NCBI GenBank assembly: GCA_000697335.1
Contig: JNEM01008780.1
Span: 1-10,510 of the forward strand
Direction of reading: 5' to 3'
DNA: 10,510 nt
DNA from: Conidiobolus incongruus B7586
Lineage: Eukaryota; Entomophthoromycota; Entomophthoromycetes; Entomophthorales; Conidiobolaceae
A program made the translations under genes and the position numbers. How positions within the stretch are numbered: position 1 is the first letter of the stretch; every line of letters starts with the position of its first letter. Below, one piece after another: positions 1 through 8,170 of the stretch. The notes beneath the pieces are model-generated. The model did no database searches. It was not told the origin of the DNA and was given only the letters and a program-made list of their open reading frames with translations.

Positions 1-1738
1 TTATTTAGCATTTTAAGAAATATTAATAGATAATAAATTTTATATCAGTTTTTTAACAAAAATAATTTTTATTTAGTTTTATTAATATGATTTAAAAATA
101 ATTTTTTTATTAAATAATATTAAAAAATATTAACTTAATATTGTAAAAAAATTTTCTAATTAAAAAATCAAGAAATTACTACTATATTTAGTATATTCAC
201 TAGATTATAACTTAGGTGATTATAGTTGCATTAGGTAAATCAAAAATTATCTTGAAAGAAAATTTTCATAAAAAATTTAATTAGTTTATAAAACATCAAA
301 TTTCAGTTATTAATAAAAACACTGTTTTTTAGTTATCAAAACTTGCTAAAAGTTTAGTAAATATTTATTGATAATAAAAGAGAGAATTGATTTTATATTA
401 TGTATTTATTTTTGTAACTTATAAATTGATATCTTTTTTCCTTTTAATCTCAAAAAACTCTGATTATTTAAAATTCAGAGTAATACTTTGAATTATCATA
501 ATTTCTAATATTTTATTGTATTTTGATACCCTACTAATTATAGATATAAACAATATTATAAATTGTTCAGTTTGATTTAAATTTTGCAAATATAATTAGA
601 ATCCAAGTCATATTAATAATATAGATCTAAATAAATAATTTTGATAAAATTGTTGTTCTGATCGAATGTTCATTATCAATAGGCCATTGTATTTCTTATA
701 AAACAACAGATAATTATATTTATAAAACGTTACATTAACTGACAAAAAAGTTCAATATAAAGTAATTGATACAACTATATTGGTAGAACCAAAATAATAC
801 CTCAATAGAATTAAGATAACTTTAATATATATATAAGCTGAAATATTATATAATAAATATCTATTTTTATGATAAATTAATTTACATCTGAATATAATTG
901 AAATTGAAATTTAAGTCAAAATTTATGAAATAAAAATTTCTAATGGATCATATACTTGAAAATTCAAACTTAGATAATAATAAATTATAGATTAGATTTC
1001 TAATTTAAATTGAAATTTTGATAATAACAAAAGACAAGATTATATATTGAGGTATTTTTCTGAATGGTTATTAAATTTTATTTTGTTAGTATTTTATAAA
1101 GTTATCTACTTAATAATTAAGCAGTTAATATGGACTTGCATAATGGGGTGACTTAGGCAAGATTTTGTGTAATAATCCTGGAATTAGGACTGTTCAAGTA
1201 TCATTTTATGATACTTGATAAATTATTTATAATGCTAAATATGATTGAATTCATTAATAGTACATTTTTATCATATAATAATATTACTATCATCTTAGAA
1301 AATTTTTTAATTTGATGGATTATAATTTATTAATAGTTAAATTTAACCAGTATTGATTTATTATTAAACTTGGTTTCCTGCGTGTTGAAAAGATCTCCAA
1401 ATAATTTACCAGTTGATCATATGTAGTTAAATACCTTATATAGAAGGATTATCGATATTGACCGATATCAAAATTGTGTCATTATTAGATTTTATCTAAA
1501 TCTAGTAATTTTATTTGAATGATAATAAAAATGATATTAATATTAGGAGAAAGTTAACTTGAATTTTGATTGTTTTTTAATATTGAATAAAAGTTGGTAA
1601 CCTTTTCCTCGGAATTTTTAGGCTTATAAATTCACAAAACATGACCTTGAGGGTAATTGAATGTGAATTTAAGATTACCGATAGTGTGGTTGAATATTAA
1701 AACTAATTTAAAGCGTTAATTGATAAAATCATATTGCA
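1..1738. other. AT-rich non-coding DNA upstream of the antiporter gene
   Basis: No ORF, tRNA or repeat family was recognised on either strand. Most of it is below about 25% G+C and full of stops in all frames. Two patches stand out as less AT-rich: about 1130-1220 (near 37%) and about 1591-1690 (near 33%, 185-285 bases before the antiporter ATG, probably proximal promoter or 5' leader). Short inverted repeats occur at 1194-1218 and 1486-1504. Confidence 0.7.
1194..1218. repeat. Perfect inverted repeat, 11-bp arms and 3-base loop
   Basis: TCAAGTATCAT, then TTT, then ATGATACTTGA form a perfect hairpin at the edge of a G+C-richer patch. Given the A+T bias, about one such hairpin is expected by chance in a window of this size, so a function is not implied. 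Confidence 0.5.
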
Positions 1739-1746
1739 TATAAATA
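1739..1746 (+). promoter_or_regulatory. Possible TATA box of the antiporter gene
   Basis: TATAAATA matches the TATA consensus and lies about 130 bases upstream of the ATG. A pyrimidine-rich stretch (about 1767-1808) follows, as often seen near fungal transcription starts. In DNA this AT-rich such a match is common by chance, so it is only a candidate. Confidence 0.25.
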
Positions 1747-1875
1747 GTAGAATGATATCATGTTAGTTATGTTTCTTCGTTTCATTTTGTAAATAGTTTT
1801 ATTTCTTTTATATTACATTTAACCTTTAAAATATTACTACTATCTCTTTTTTGAATTGATATAAAGTTTTGAGTT

Positions 1876-3957
1876 ATGAGTTATCCTGACCCTTATCAAG
1901 CTATCCCAATGCTATTGGGAGGATTTATTGTATCATTTGGCTTAGTGTCTATGATTATTAAAGAGTGGTTTTATTTGTCTGAAGCAAGTAAAGTTTTCTA
2001 ATATTATATTCTTGATATTATTCTAAATGTATTTAGTGGTTGCTACCTTCTTCGGCATTTTAATAGGACCTAAAGGATTTCAGTTGATTGACCCTTCTAC
2101 CTTCGAAGGTCAAGATCGCCTGTTACTAGAGTTGGCTAGATATGTCATTGCTATTCAGGTATTATAGCTTTTTTAAAAAAAATTAAATTTGTAAAATTAA
2201 TTTTGATACCAGGTGATGGCAGCAGGTGTGAATTTACCCAAGTAAGCCTAAAAGATATTGTCTAAATATAATAACTACTAAATATCAATAATATTAGAGC
2301 ATATCTTTACAAGGAGTGGAAATCATTATTAATTCTGTTGCTTCCTGTTATGTTTATTATGTGGTTAATAGGAGCTGGTGTTATGTATTATTTTTTAAAC
2401 TTATCATTTGTATGCTTCATATATTTTTTTAAATATATATTTCAACATCAATTAATTTGTTTAATTTTAGTTGGAAGCTTTGTTAATTGCTGCATGTATA
2501 ACACCAACGGATCCAGTAAGTATTTTTATTTAGTATTAATTAAATTGAATAATCATTATTGATAATAATTTATTTAGGTATTGGCGAATTCTATAGTTCA
2601 AGGGAAATTCGCTGAAAATCACGTACCTGAACATGTTAGAAATATTATTTCTGCTGAGAGGTAACCTATATTAATTAATTAATTAATTAATATTCATTAT
2701 TAACAGATTAATTTAGCGGCGCTAATGATGGTAATTCATTAATTAATTTAATACATCAATGATTTAATATTGAAATCATATTCAGGTTTAGGATTTCCAT
2801 ATGTATTCTTTCCATTGCTGTTAATTAGATATCAAAACTCGAATACTGCTTTAAGCAAATGGGTTGATGAAATTTGGATACAACAAATTTTATTATCATG
2901 CCTATTGGGTGCACTCATCGGCATTTTAGCATGTATTTTATTACAATACTCTCAAAGGAATAACTTGATTGATAAAGAATCTTTCCTTGTATTCTCTATT
3001 GCTCTAACTCTATTCATCATGGGTTTATTGGGTATCATGAAATCTGACGACTTGTTAGCATGCTTCATCGCTGGAAATAGCTTCACTTGGGATGATTGGT
3101 TCAGAGTAGAGACCAAAGGCGCAAAACTTCAAGAAGTTGTTGACATGATGTTCAACTTGAGTTTTTTTATTTGGTTTGGAGTTAATATTCCCTGGGATAG
3201 CTTTACGGGAAGTATGAATCCATCAAATTTATTTGTCATGGCATTGGTTATTTTGGTAGTGAGACGTTTGCCTGCAGTCGTCGCTTTGAAGAGGTTCATT
3301 CCCGCCCTTCACACATATGAGGAAGCTGTGTTTGCAGGTTGGTTCGGTCCAGTAGGTGTTGGTGCCGTGTTTTATGCAATGGTCGCGAAAGAAGAACTCT
3401 TGACAACAGGAATGGAAGCTAAAATTCACGAGATGGTATTCCCAGTCAGTTCTTTCGTAATTTTAACCTCTTTAGTCCTTCACGGGATGACTGTTCCATT
3501 GTTTAAACTAACCAGTTCCTTTGATCCATTGGCACTTGCCAATTATTCCACAATCGCACAACTGGTGTCACGACTCCCCAAACTCAAAGAACACCAGGTG
3601 TTCGTTGTCGAGCATGATAACGATCATACAGAAGTGTATATCGAAGATTCATTACCAGTCTCATATTTGAGACCTTCGTCAGTAGCTTGCCATCGTTCTA
3701 CACACAGTGGAAATAGTCGCAAAGCACTTTCAATGGTTTTTGATTCTAGAGGCAAATTAATTAGTTCTTCAGTACCCCATACTCCTGATGAAGAGAGAGC
3801 ATTCCAATTTGGTACAAATCACTCTTCCAACCTTCTACCCTCTAGTAGTAGTAGCGTTATACAATCTAACTATGGTGCTATATCTGATTATCATGAGAGT
3901 AATAGTAACAATAACAGTAATAGTACCAGCAACATTAATAATTATCAATATCAATAA
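1876..3957 (+). CDS. NHA1: Fungal Na+(K+)/H+ antiporter, Nha1/Sod2 family, 8 exons
   Basis: Spliced CDS: exons 1876-1987, 2037-2158, 2213-2241, 2298-2409, 2471-2515, 2578-2660, 2717-2730 and 2786-3957, giving 1689 bases and 562 residues. Seen: each join keeps the frame and restores a family motif: SEA-M-VATFFGILIGP (35-49), AAGVNLPKAYLYKEW (81-95), TPTDPVLANS (136-145), SGANDGLGFP (168-177), SDDLLACFIAGNSFTWDDW (259-277), RRLPAV and FAGWFGPVGVGAVFYA further on. About a dozen hydrophobic segments fill residues 10-410, then a hydrophilic tail of about 150 residues ends in a Ser/Asn-rich stretch. The ATG is the first possible start, since an in-frame TGA lies two codons upstream (1870-1872). Known of the family: plasma-membrane export of Na+/Li+ (and K+ in Nha1) in exchange for H+, for salt tolerance and pH balance. 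From memory, S. pombe Sod2 Asp145, 178, 266 and 267 are key; here Asp139, 172, 260 and 261 lie at a constant offset of six. Length lies between Sod2 (about 468) and S. cerevisiae Nha1 (985). Family assignment is very secure; the Nha1 versus Sod2 subtype and ion preference are not resolved. Confidence 0.95.
1988..2036 (+). other. Intron 1 of the antiporter gene (49 bp)
   Basis: Donor GTAAAG, acceptor TTTAG, branch-like TTCTAAAT near the 3' end. It interrupts codon 38 after its first base. Splicing joins YLSEA to VATFFGILIGP, as expected between the first and second membrane segments of the family. Confidence 0.9.
2159..2212 (+). other. Intron 2 of the antiporter gene (54 bp)
   Basis: Donor GTATTA, acceptor ACCAG, phase 0. 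Reading on from the preceding exon meets a TAG within three codons. Splicing joins ARYVIAIQ to VMAAGVNLPK, which matches the family's Q-x(3)-A-G-V-x-L-P-K segment. Confidence 0.9.
2242..2297 (+). other. Intron 3 of the antiporter gene (56 bp)
   Basis: Donor GTAAGC, acceptor ATTAG, with TACTAAATA as a good branch-site match about 15 bases before the acceptor. It splits the Lys88 codon (AA|A) in LPK|AYLYKEW. The preceding exon (2213-2241) is only 29 bases long. Confidence 0.9.
2410..2470 (+). other. Intron 4 of the antiporter gene (61 bp)
   Basis: Donor GTATGC, acceptor TTTTAG, phase 0. Other GT sites a little upstream would put the next exon out of frame or drop residues. This donor gives NLSF followed by LEALLIAACITPTDP, agreeing with the family pattern G-L-N-F-L-E-S-L. 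The intron has no in-frame stop near its 5' end, so the exon could be mistaken for a longer ORF. Confidence 0.88.
2516..2577 (+). other. Intron 5 of the antiporter gene (62 bp)
   Basis: Donor GTAAGT (the best consensus of the seven), acceptor TTTAG, phase 0. It falls inside the ion-site motif, TPTDP|VLANS. An earlier TTTAG at about 2529-2533 would not give the VLANS continuation, so the second acceptor was chosen. Confidence 0.9.
2661..2716 (+). other. Intron 6 of the antiporter gene (56 bp)
   Basis: Donor GTAACC, acceptor ATTTAG. It splits the Ser168 codon (AG|C). The intron holds a (TTAA)n microsatellite at 2671-2690. A second possible acceptor (AACAG, about 2706) would break the frame. 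Confidence 0.85.
2671..2690. repeat. (TTAA)5 microsatellite in intron 6
   Basis: Five perfect TTAA units lie inside the 56-base intron 6, taking up over a third of it. Length changes here would alter intron size, but the donor and acceptor are outside the repeat. Confidence 0.85.
2731..2785 (+). other. Intron 7 of the antiporter gene (55 bp)
   Basis: Donor GTAATT, acceptor ATTCAG. It splits the Gly173 codon (G|GT) and lies directly after the 14-base exon 7 (2717-2730). The long last exon that follows has no further intron. Confidence 0.88.
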
Positions 3958-4123
3958 TATTAATCAGGTTTAATTAATGGGGTATTAGTGTTTAATCATC
4001 CATAAAATTCGCCAATTTATCGTTGAATTTTAGTAAAACATTATATGAATTTATATCAAATATTTAGTTTGATTTCAGACAATTGTCAGCTTGAAAACAA
4101 TACATTTTTTTCAACTGTTATTC

Positions 4124-4129
4124 AATAAA
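4124..4129 (+). promoter_or_regulatory. Possible poly(A) signal of the antiporter gene
   Basis: AATAAA lies about 165 bases after the antiporter stop codon. Chance matches are frequent at this base composition. Confidence 0.25.
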
Positions 4130-4658
4130 TATACGAAATAACCAGATATATCAAATACTAACGACAACATATATCAATTGTACAATTTGAAATATTCCTT
4201 TTTTGAGATTATTAAAGGATTTCTACAATTGATCAGATAAAATGACCTTAGATTATTGCTATTGGTTATCAATGCAATGATTTTATTCAGTTTTTGTTAA
4301 TTAGTTTAATTTTAATTCTTATATTTAGACTTTATCATTAATTATTGGGAATTATATTATTATTATTTCAGAGAACTATAAGTTGATTAAATAAATAATT
4401 TTCAGACTTGGACAATGGTACTGTTTTAAAAGATTATAATAATTTATTCATCTAAATATTGAAATATATTCATTGATACTGATTTACAAATTAAAATATA
4501 TTTGAATATTTCTATAAAAATCAACTCTATTGTATATACACTTTCAAAAATAATATATTTATGGGATATTTAAATATTTTATATAAGTTTGCAACATATT
4601 TTGGAAATAATATTGATTGTTGAATTTGAATAATTTTTATTTGATCAATGAATTACAA

Positions 4659-4682
4659 TTAAATATTATATTAAATATTATA
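4659..4682. repeat. 12-bp tandem duplication
   Basis: TTAAATATTATA occurs twice in perfect tandem. It is simple AT-rich sequence without apparent function. Confidence 0.7.
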
Positions 4683-5552
4683 CATAAATTTTCTTAATTG
4701 TATAATTTTTTTAAATTTATTATGAGAATTAGATATTATATATTTCAGAGATAGTATGTTTATATTAATTTTTGATGTCTCTGGATATCGATGTATCAAA
4801 TTGAAAAATAAATTTATATACTCAAACTAATTTATGTGTAACCCGATATATTCATAAATTATATCTAAACGCATATTTTATAAATATTAAATGTAAAATA
4901 AACAAATCAAATAATCTCTGAAAACGAACAATTGGTAAAGAAGTTAATATATATGTGGATATAAAAGCTACTCATAAAAACAAATAAAATTGATAATGAA
5001 TTCATTAAATTTACTTGTGATTAAAATATTAAAATTTCCTTCATAAAAATATTTTATCATGAGTACCACATGACAATATAATGGATTTGTTTCATATAAG
5101 TTTGAACACTAATTTTGATTAGAAAATAAAGAATTTTATGCACTATTATTCGTTATAGTAGTAAAATATTTGTTAATTTCATTTAATAAAGCTATAGGAC
5201 AATATAAAATAATATATTAACTTAATTTTATATATAATGGATTCATTTTTATAAGTTATATGTCACATGAAACAGTTAATTAATAACATTGAAAGTGATT
5301 TTATGTTGAAAGGGTAAGTAAAATGAGTGGAAATTGAGAATTAATCTTCAATTATGTAATTTGTCATATTACCCCATCATTCTATTTCATGTCATACCAT
5401 AATCAATACAAATATCAACTATGCCCGAAATGTAGCCGTAACTCTAAATCCACTATGAGCAATTTGATGAGATCAATTACTGATTTTATCTAATGATGAT
5501 CCTCTTGAAGGATATCAATCATTTTGAGCTTGATATATGTTAGTATGAGTGT

Positions 5553-5558
5553 TTTATT
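5553..5558 (-). promoter_or_regulatory. Possible poly(A) signal of PEX11
   Basis: TTTATT on the + strand reads AATAAA on the PEX11 strand, 78 bases after the stop. Spacing is reasonable for a short fungal 3' UTR, but chance matches are common here. Confidence 0.3.
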
Positions 5559-5572
5559 ATATATATATATAT
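5558..5572. repeat. (TA)n microsatellite
   Basis: A run of about seven TA units lies 65-80 bases past the PEX11 stop codon, next to the candidate poly(A) signal. Confidence 0.8.
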
Positions 5573-5636
5573 AATACGCAGGTATAGATGGAAAGTATAG
5601 TGATCAGCTAATAGAGATAAAACTAAATTGAAGCCA

Positions 5637-6413
5637 TTAAATGTAATTATTGATGGCAGCGATGAAACCAAGAGTATCAATAAACAACTGAGGGAAAGGT
5701 GATTTTCTCATTGAGAAATGTAAACTCATGGGCAAGAAGCATGATACTGAGATGAATCGCTTCATTAAGAGATAAGCTTCTTGGGACATTTGGTTGTGGG
5801 ATTCTGAAATATTTTCCAAAGAGTGCTTAACTTTTTCATCAACGGGAGCATTCTTCTCATTCAAAGTGGCAGAGTGGTCAGCAGGACCAGGGCCTAATAA
5901 GCGAGCAGTGCGTCTGAGCTTGAAAAAGTCTTTAATGACATTGAAGGCTTCTAAGAAGGTGTAAATAAACCAGAAAGTACAAGACCAACGAGATGCCTCA
6001 AGTACATTTTTGGGTTTCAAATTGAGTAAGCCCATGCTACCTAAGAAATAAATATGTTCTAAGGGATAATACAAAAGCATACTTATAATTTGAATTTTTT
6101 GAACCAGGGGTGTATTGCCAGAGAGCACTCCACTCTTCAAAAGCTGGCTGAGATAGGGGAAAGTGCCTCTGAAACGGAAAATAGTTCTAGTTTGGGCGAG
6201 TGAGCCAGATAACTTTCTTAGTGCTTCAACTGTGTCTCTGGTACCGATGTGATTGCGTTCTCTAAAATGCGCCACCATTCTAGATCCATACATTATAAAG
6301 GCGAGCGCTCTATCATAACCTAACACCGAGCTCAAACGATCAGTAACTAAGTCTAATCTCTGAACTGTTGTACTTAAAAAATTTGCGTCAGCAACTGGTG
6401 CACCTTCTGCCAT
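5637..6413 (-). CDS. PEX11: Peroxisomal membrane protein Pex11 family (Pex11C/Gim5-like)
   Basis: An uninterrupted 258-residue ORF. Known role: Pex11 proteins sit in the peroxisomal membrane, bend and elongate it through an amphipathic N-terminal helix, and promote peroxisome division. Seen: an N-terminal helical region (about 12-54) with leucine/arginine pattern RLDLVTDRL and GYDRALAFIMYGSRM; an arginine-rich FRFRGTFPYLSQLL segment (79-92); a hydrophobic stretch with LLYYPLEHIYFLG (113-125), typical of the Pex11C/Gim5 branch; a second tryptophan/phenylalanine-rich hydrophobic stretch (143-160) followed by basic KDFFKLRR; a polar, charged linker (about 172-212); and a C-terminal LPMSLHFS...PFPQLFIDTLGFIAAI segment. 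The usual family pattern before that segment is nearer C-D-L-P, while here it is C-F-L-P. Length is normal for the family. No GT donor lies between the IAAI codons and the stop, so a spliced extension is unlikely. It has no intron, unlike its eight-exon neighbour, and is convergent with it. Which Pex11 paralogue it is remains less certain than the family. Confidence 0.92.
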   Translation of the reverse strand: MAEGAPVADANFLSTTVQRLDLVTDRLSSVLGYDRALAFIMYGSRMVAHFRERNHIGTRDTVEALRKLSGSLAQTRTIFRFRGTFPYLSQLLKSGVLSGNTPLVQKIQIISMLLYYPLEHIYFLGSMGLLNLKPKNVLEASRWSCTFWFIYTFLEAFNVIKDFFKLRRTARLLGPGPADHSATLNEKNAPVDEKVKHSLENISESHNQMSQEAYLLMKRFISVSCFLPMSLHFSMRKSPFPQLFIDTLGFIAAINNYI

Positions 6414-6451
6414 TATTATAATTTTTTAAATTGTTTCAGAATTAAAACGTA

Positions 6452-6471
6452 TGTGACTCGAATTAATCACA
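6452..6471. promoter_or_regulatory. Dyad TGTGA-N10-TCACA in the PEX11 leader/promoter
   Basis: A perfect 5-bp inverted repeat with a ten-base spacer lies about 40-60 bases upstream of the PEX11 ATG. Both arms contain G and C in otherwise AT-rich sequence. It could be a binding site for a dimeric factor or a small leader hairpin; no known fungal site is matched. Confidence 0.2.
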
Positions 6472-6492
6472 CAAGTCAATTTATTTCGAATT

Positions 6493-6500
6493 TTTATATA
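6493..6500 (-). promoter_or_regulatory. Possible TATA box of PEX11
   Basis: On the PEX11 strand this reads TATATAAA, a consensus TATA match about 80 bases before the ATG. The local sequence is very AT-rich, so support is weak. Confidence 0.3.
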
Positions 6501-7860
6501 TGGGATACTCAATCCAATCATTTTATCCTCAGCCAAAAGATTAATTTCAATTTGCGGCACACTATTTTATATTTGGTAGGTATGATCAAGTCCAATAATT
6601 CTAAATTTTTAATACTTAACAACAAATCATATACCATATTATAATTACTATTGATATTATTTTGAATTTAAAATTAAATTTGAGTGGCTTAACCATTCAA
6701 TTTAATTGACCTAATATAGAATCATAACACTAAGAATATTCGAGTGATTTATCTCTCATCATTTCCTTTTGAAACTGATAAAATATTACTCTAAATATTG
6801 CAATAACTAATTCAAGTTTAAATCTGTTAATAATAAAAAATAACTTTGTGCAAACATACTATTTTAGTTCTTATTGTTATATAAATATCATACTTAAAAT
6901 ATATACACTTATTTTATACTGAACAAATTATTATTATTATTTAATAAATTATTTATTGAACTGATTTGATATTCAAAATTAAGGAGAGTTATTTCATTTT
7001 CAAAAAGAATATTCATTGATATAGTGTGATATAATAATCTAATCAACAAGATTGTGATAAATATTATCATCATTAAATATTAATAATTTCAATAATATTA
7101 ATTTTTGATTTATTTTTAATATGAACGAATTCTTCTTTTTCTATTTTTCTTATTATGCATTCATTTTTCAATTTATTCAATAGTACAAATTTTATTTATA
7201 TCAGATTGTTTTTTAAAATAAAAGTAATTGAGATCAATTTAATTACCTTAAATAAACATGAGTTATTTAACTTATAAAGGAATTTATAATATTTCCAAAT
7301 TCAAAATTTAAAGTAAAAAAAATCAAAGCTTTAATATTAACAATGTTAAATTACTTTGAAAAATTATTAAAATGAATACAATCAACCTTATTTGAAATTT
7401 GTGATTTGACTTAAAGTTTAAGTAGAGATCTGTTTTTAAAATCATATTATTATTCCTTCTGCTAATATTTAACCGTAAAATGTATTATAAATTATTTGAC
7501 AAACCAAGAAAGTTTTCAATATATAATACTTTAAAAATATAGGTATCTGAATTTCATTTTATATAATATTTAAACTCTACTTGTATTTACATTCAAAACT
7601 TTTTTAAATCTTAAAAAATTTTATATTTTAAATTTTAATAATTAATCAATTATAATTTTATAAGTTTTTAAATAAATATATATTATAAATAATATAATTT
7701 CCAATACTTTTCAAAAGTAATTCAAAATATATTAGTGTATTTCCAAAAAATGTAATTCTATTCAACCGTTATCAAATTGATTCAATTTTGTGTATTGAAT
7801 ATGAAATTTAATTAATATTCAATCTATAATTATTCTGATAATAAATATAAAAAACAAGTA
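6501..7860. other. AT-rich non-coding DNA upstream of PEX11
   Basis: The left end should contain the PEX11 promoter. Beyond it I see no gene, RNA or mobile element. G+C falls to about 3% in one 60-base stretch from 7621. Open stretches are short, and none resembles a known protein. Confidence 0.7.
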
Positions 7861-8170
7861 GAATAAACTAATTTGAAGCTATTCGTATCACTTTCAATGA
7901 AAAGGTATAACGCTAGTGCCTCACTAAACCCTGATTCAATATTCTAAATCCCATAAACATTTGAATTGAGCCTTGAAGCATATATATATTTTCAATGATT
8001 AGTTGATTGGATATCAACTAGATTCATGCCGCCTACCTTTTAGATGTTGTTTATGACTTAAAGTCCATAGAATGATGTCTAACCCAGGCAGGCTATAGTA
8101 ATCCTTAGTGATTCATCTATGCTGTTTGTTGCTAGTGAGAATTGACTCCAGTATATCTGGTTTCGATTTA
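7861..8170. other. Unassigned G+C-richer island
   Basis: By count, 7861-8160 is about 34% G+C (103 of 300), with 8041-8160 at about 37%, against roughly 3-20% in flanking lines. This is close to the level of transcribed or coding DNA elsewhere in the window. A 47-codon open stretch without an ATG lies on the - strand (8222 down to 8082, stop at 8079-8081), and a 16-residue ATG ORF lies on the + strand near 7900. Neither resembles a known protein. A perfect 8-bp hairpin sits at 8000-8020. It could be a non-coding RNA gene, a decayed gene fragment or a regulatory block; I could not match U1-U6, SRP, RNase P, tRNA or 5S motifs. Confidence 0.4.
8000..8020. repeat. Perfect hairpin inside the island
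   Basis: TAGTTGAT and ATCAACTA pair over 8 bp with a five-base TGGAT loop. Such stems are common by chance in this base composition; it is noted because it lies in the G+C-richer island. Confidence 0.5.

Larger units (their letters stand above)
3958..5552. other. Convergent intergenic region
   Basis: This lies between the 3' ends of the antiporter and PEX11 genes. It should hold the antiporter 3' UTR near its left end and possibly extended PEX11 3' sequence on the right. I found no gene. A 12-base tandem duplication lies at 4659-4682, and a G+C-richer patch at about 5341-5520 contains only very short open stretches. Confidence 0.7.

Noticed and set aside
1607-1612. CCTCGG, the fatty-acid response site of filamentous fungi
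   Set aside because: It lies upstream of the antiporter, not PEX11. A single six-base match has no functional support.
2338-2562. 74-codon open frame on the + strand as a separate small membrane protein
   Set aside because: It is exon 4 read through intron 4 into exon 5 in the wrong frame. Splicing at 2410-2470 restores the family motif instead.
2770-2785. Antiporter start at 2770, giving a 395-residue protein
   Set aside because: There is no ATG, and it would lack the first membrane segments and two ion-site motifs. The bases are intron 7, and the upstream exons encode the missing part.
3229-3429. 66-codon open frame on the - strand
   Set aside because: It is antisense to the conserved membrane core of the antiporter exon 8, so it is a shadow.
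3788-3973. 61-codon open frame on the + strand
   Set aside because: It is an out-of-frame reading of the Ser/Asn repeat end of the antiporter.
5465-5499. Box C/D snoRNA-like motifs (TGATGA, CTGA, ATGATGA)
   Set aside because: The spacing between the first TGATGA and CTGA is only nine bases, no proper terminal D box follows, and no closing terminal stem is visible.
6453-6644. 63-codon open frame on the + strand
   Set aside because: No ATG start, it overlaps the PEX11 promoter, and its composition is that of spacer DNA with no family resemblance.
7921-7932. Telomere-like word ACTAAACCCTGA
   Set aside because: A single copy, not the repeat unit in tandem, so there is no telomere or telomerase template signal.
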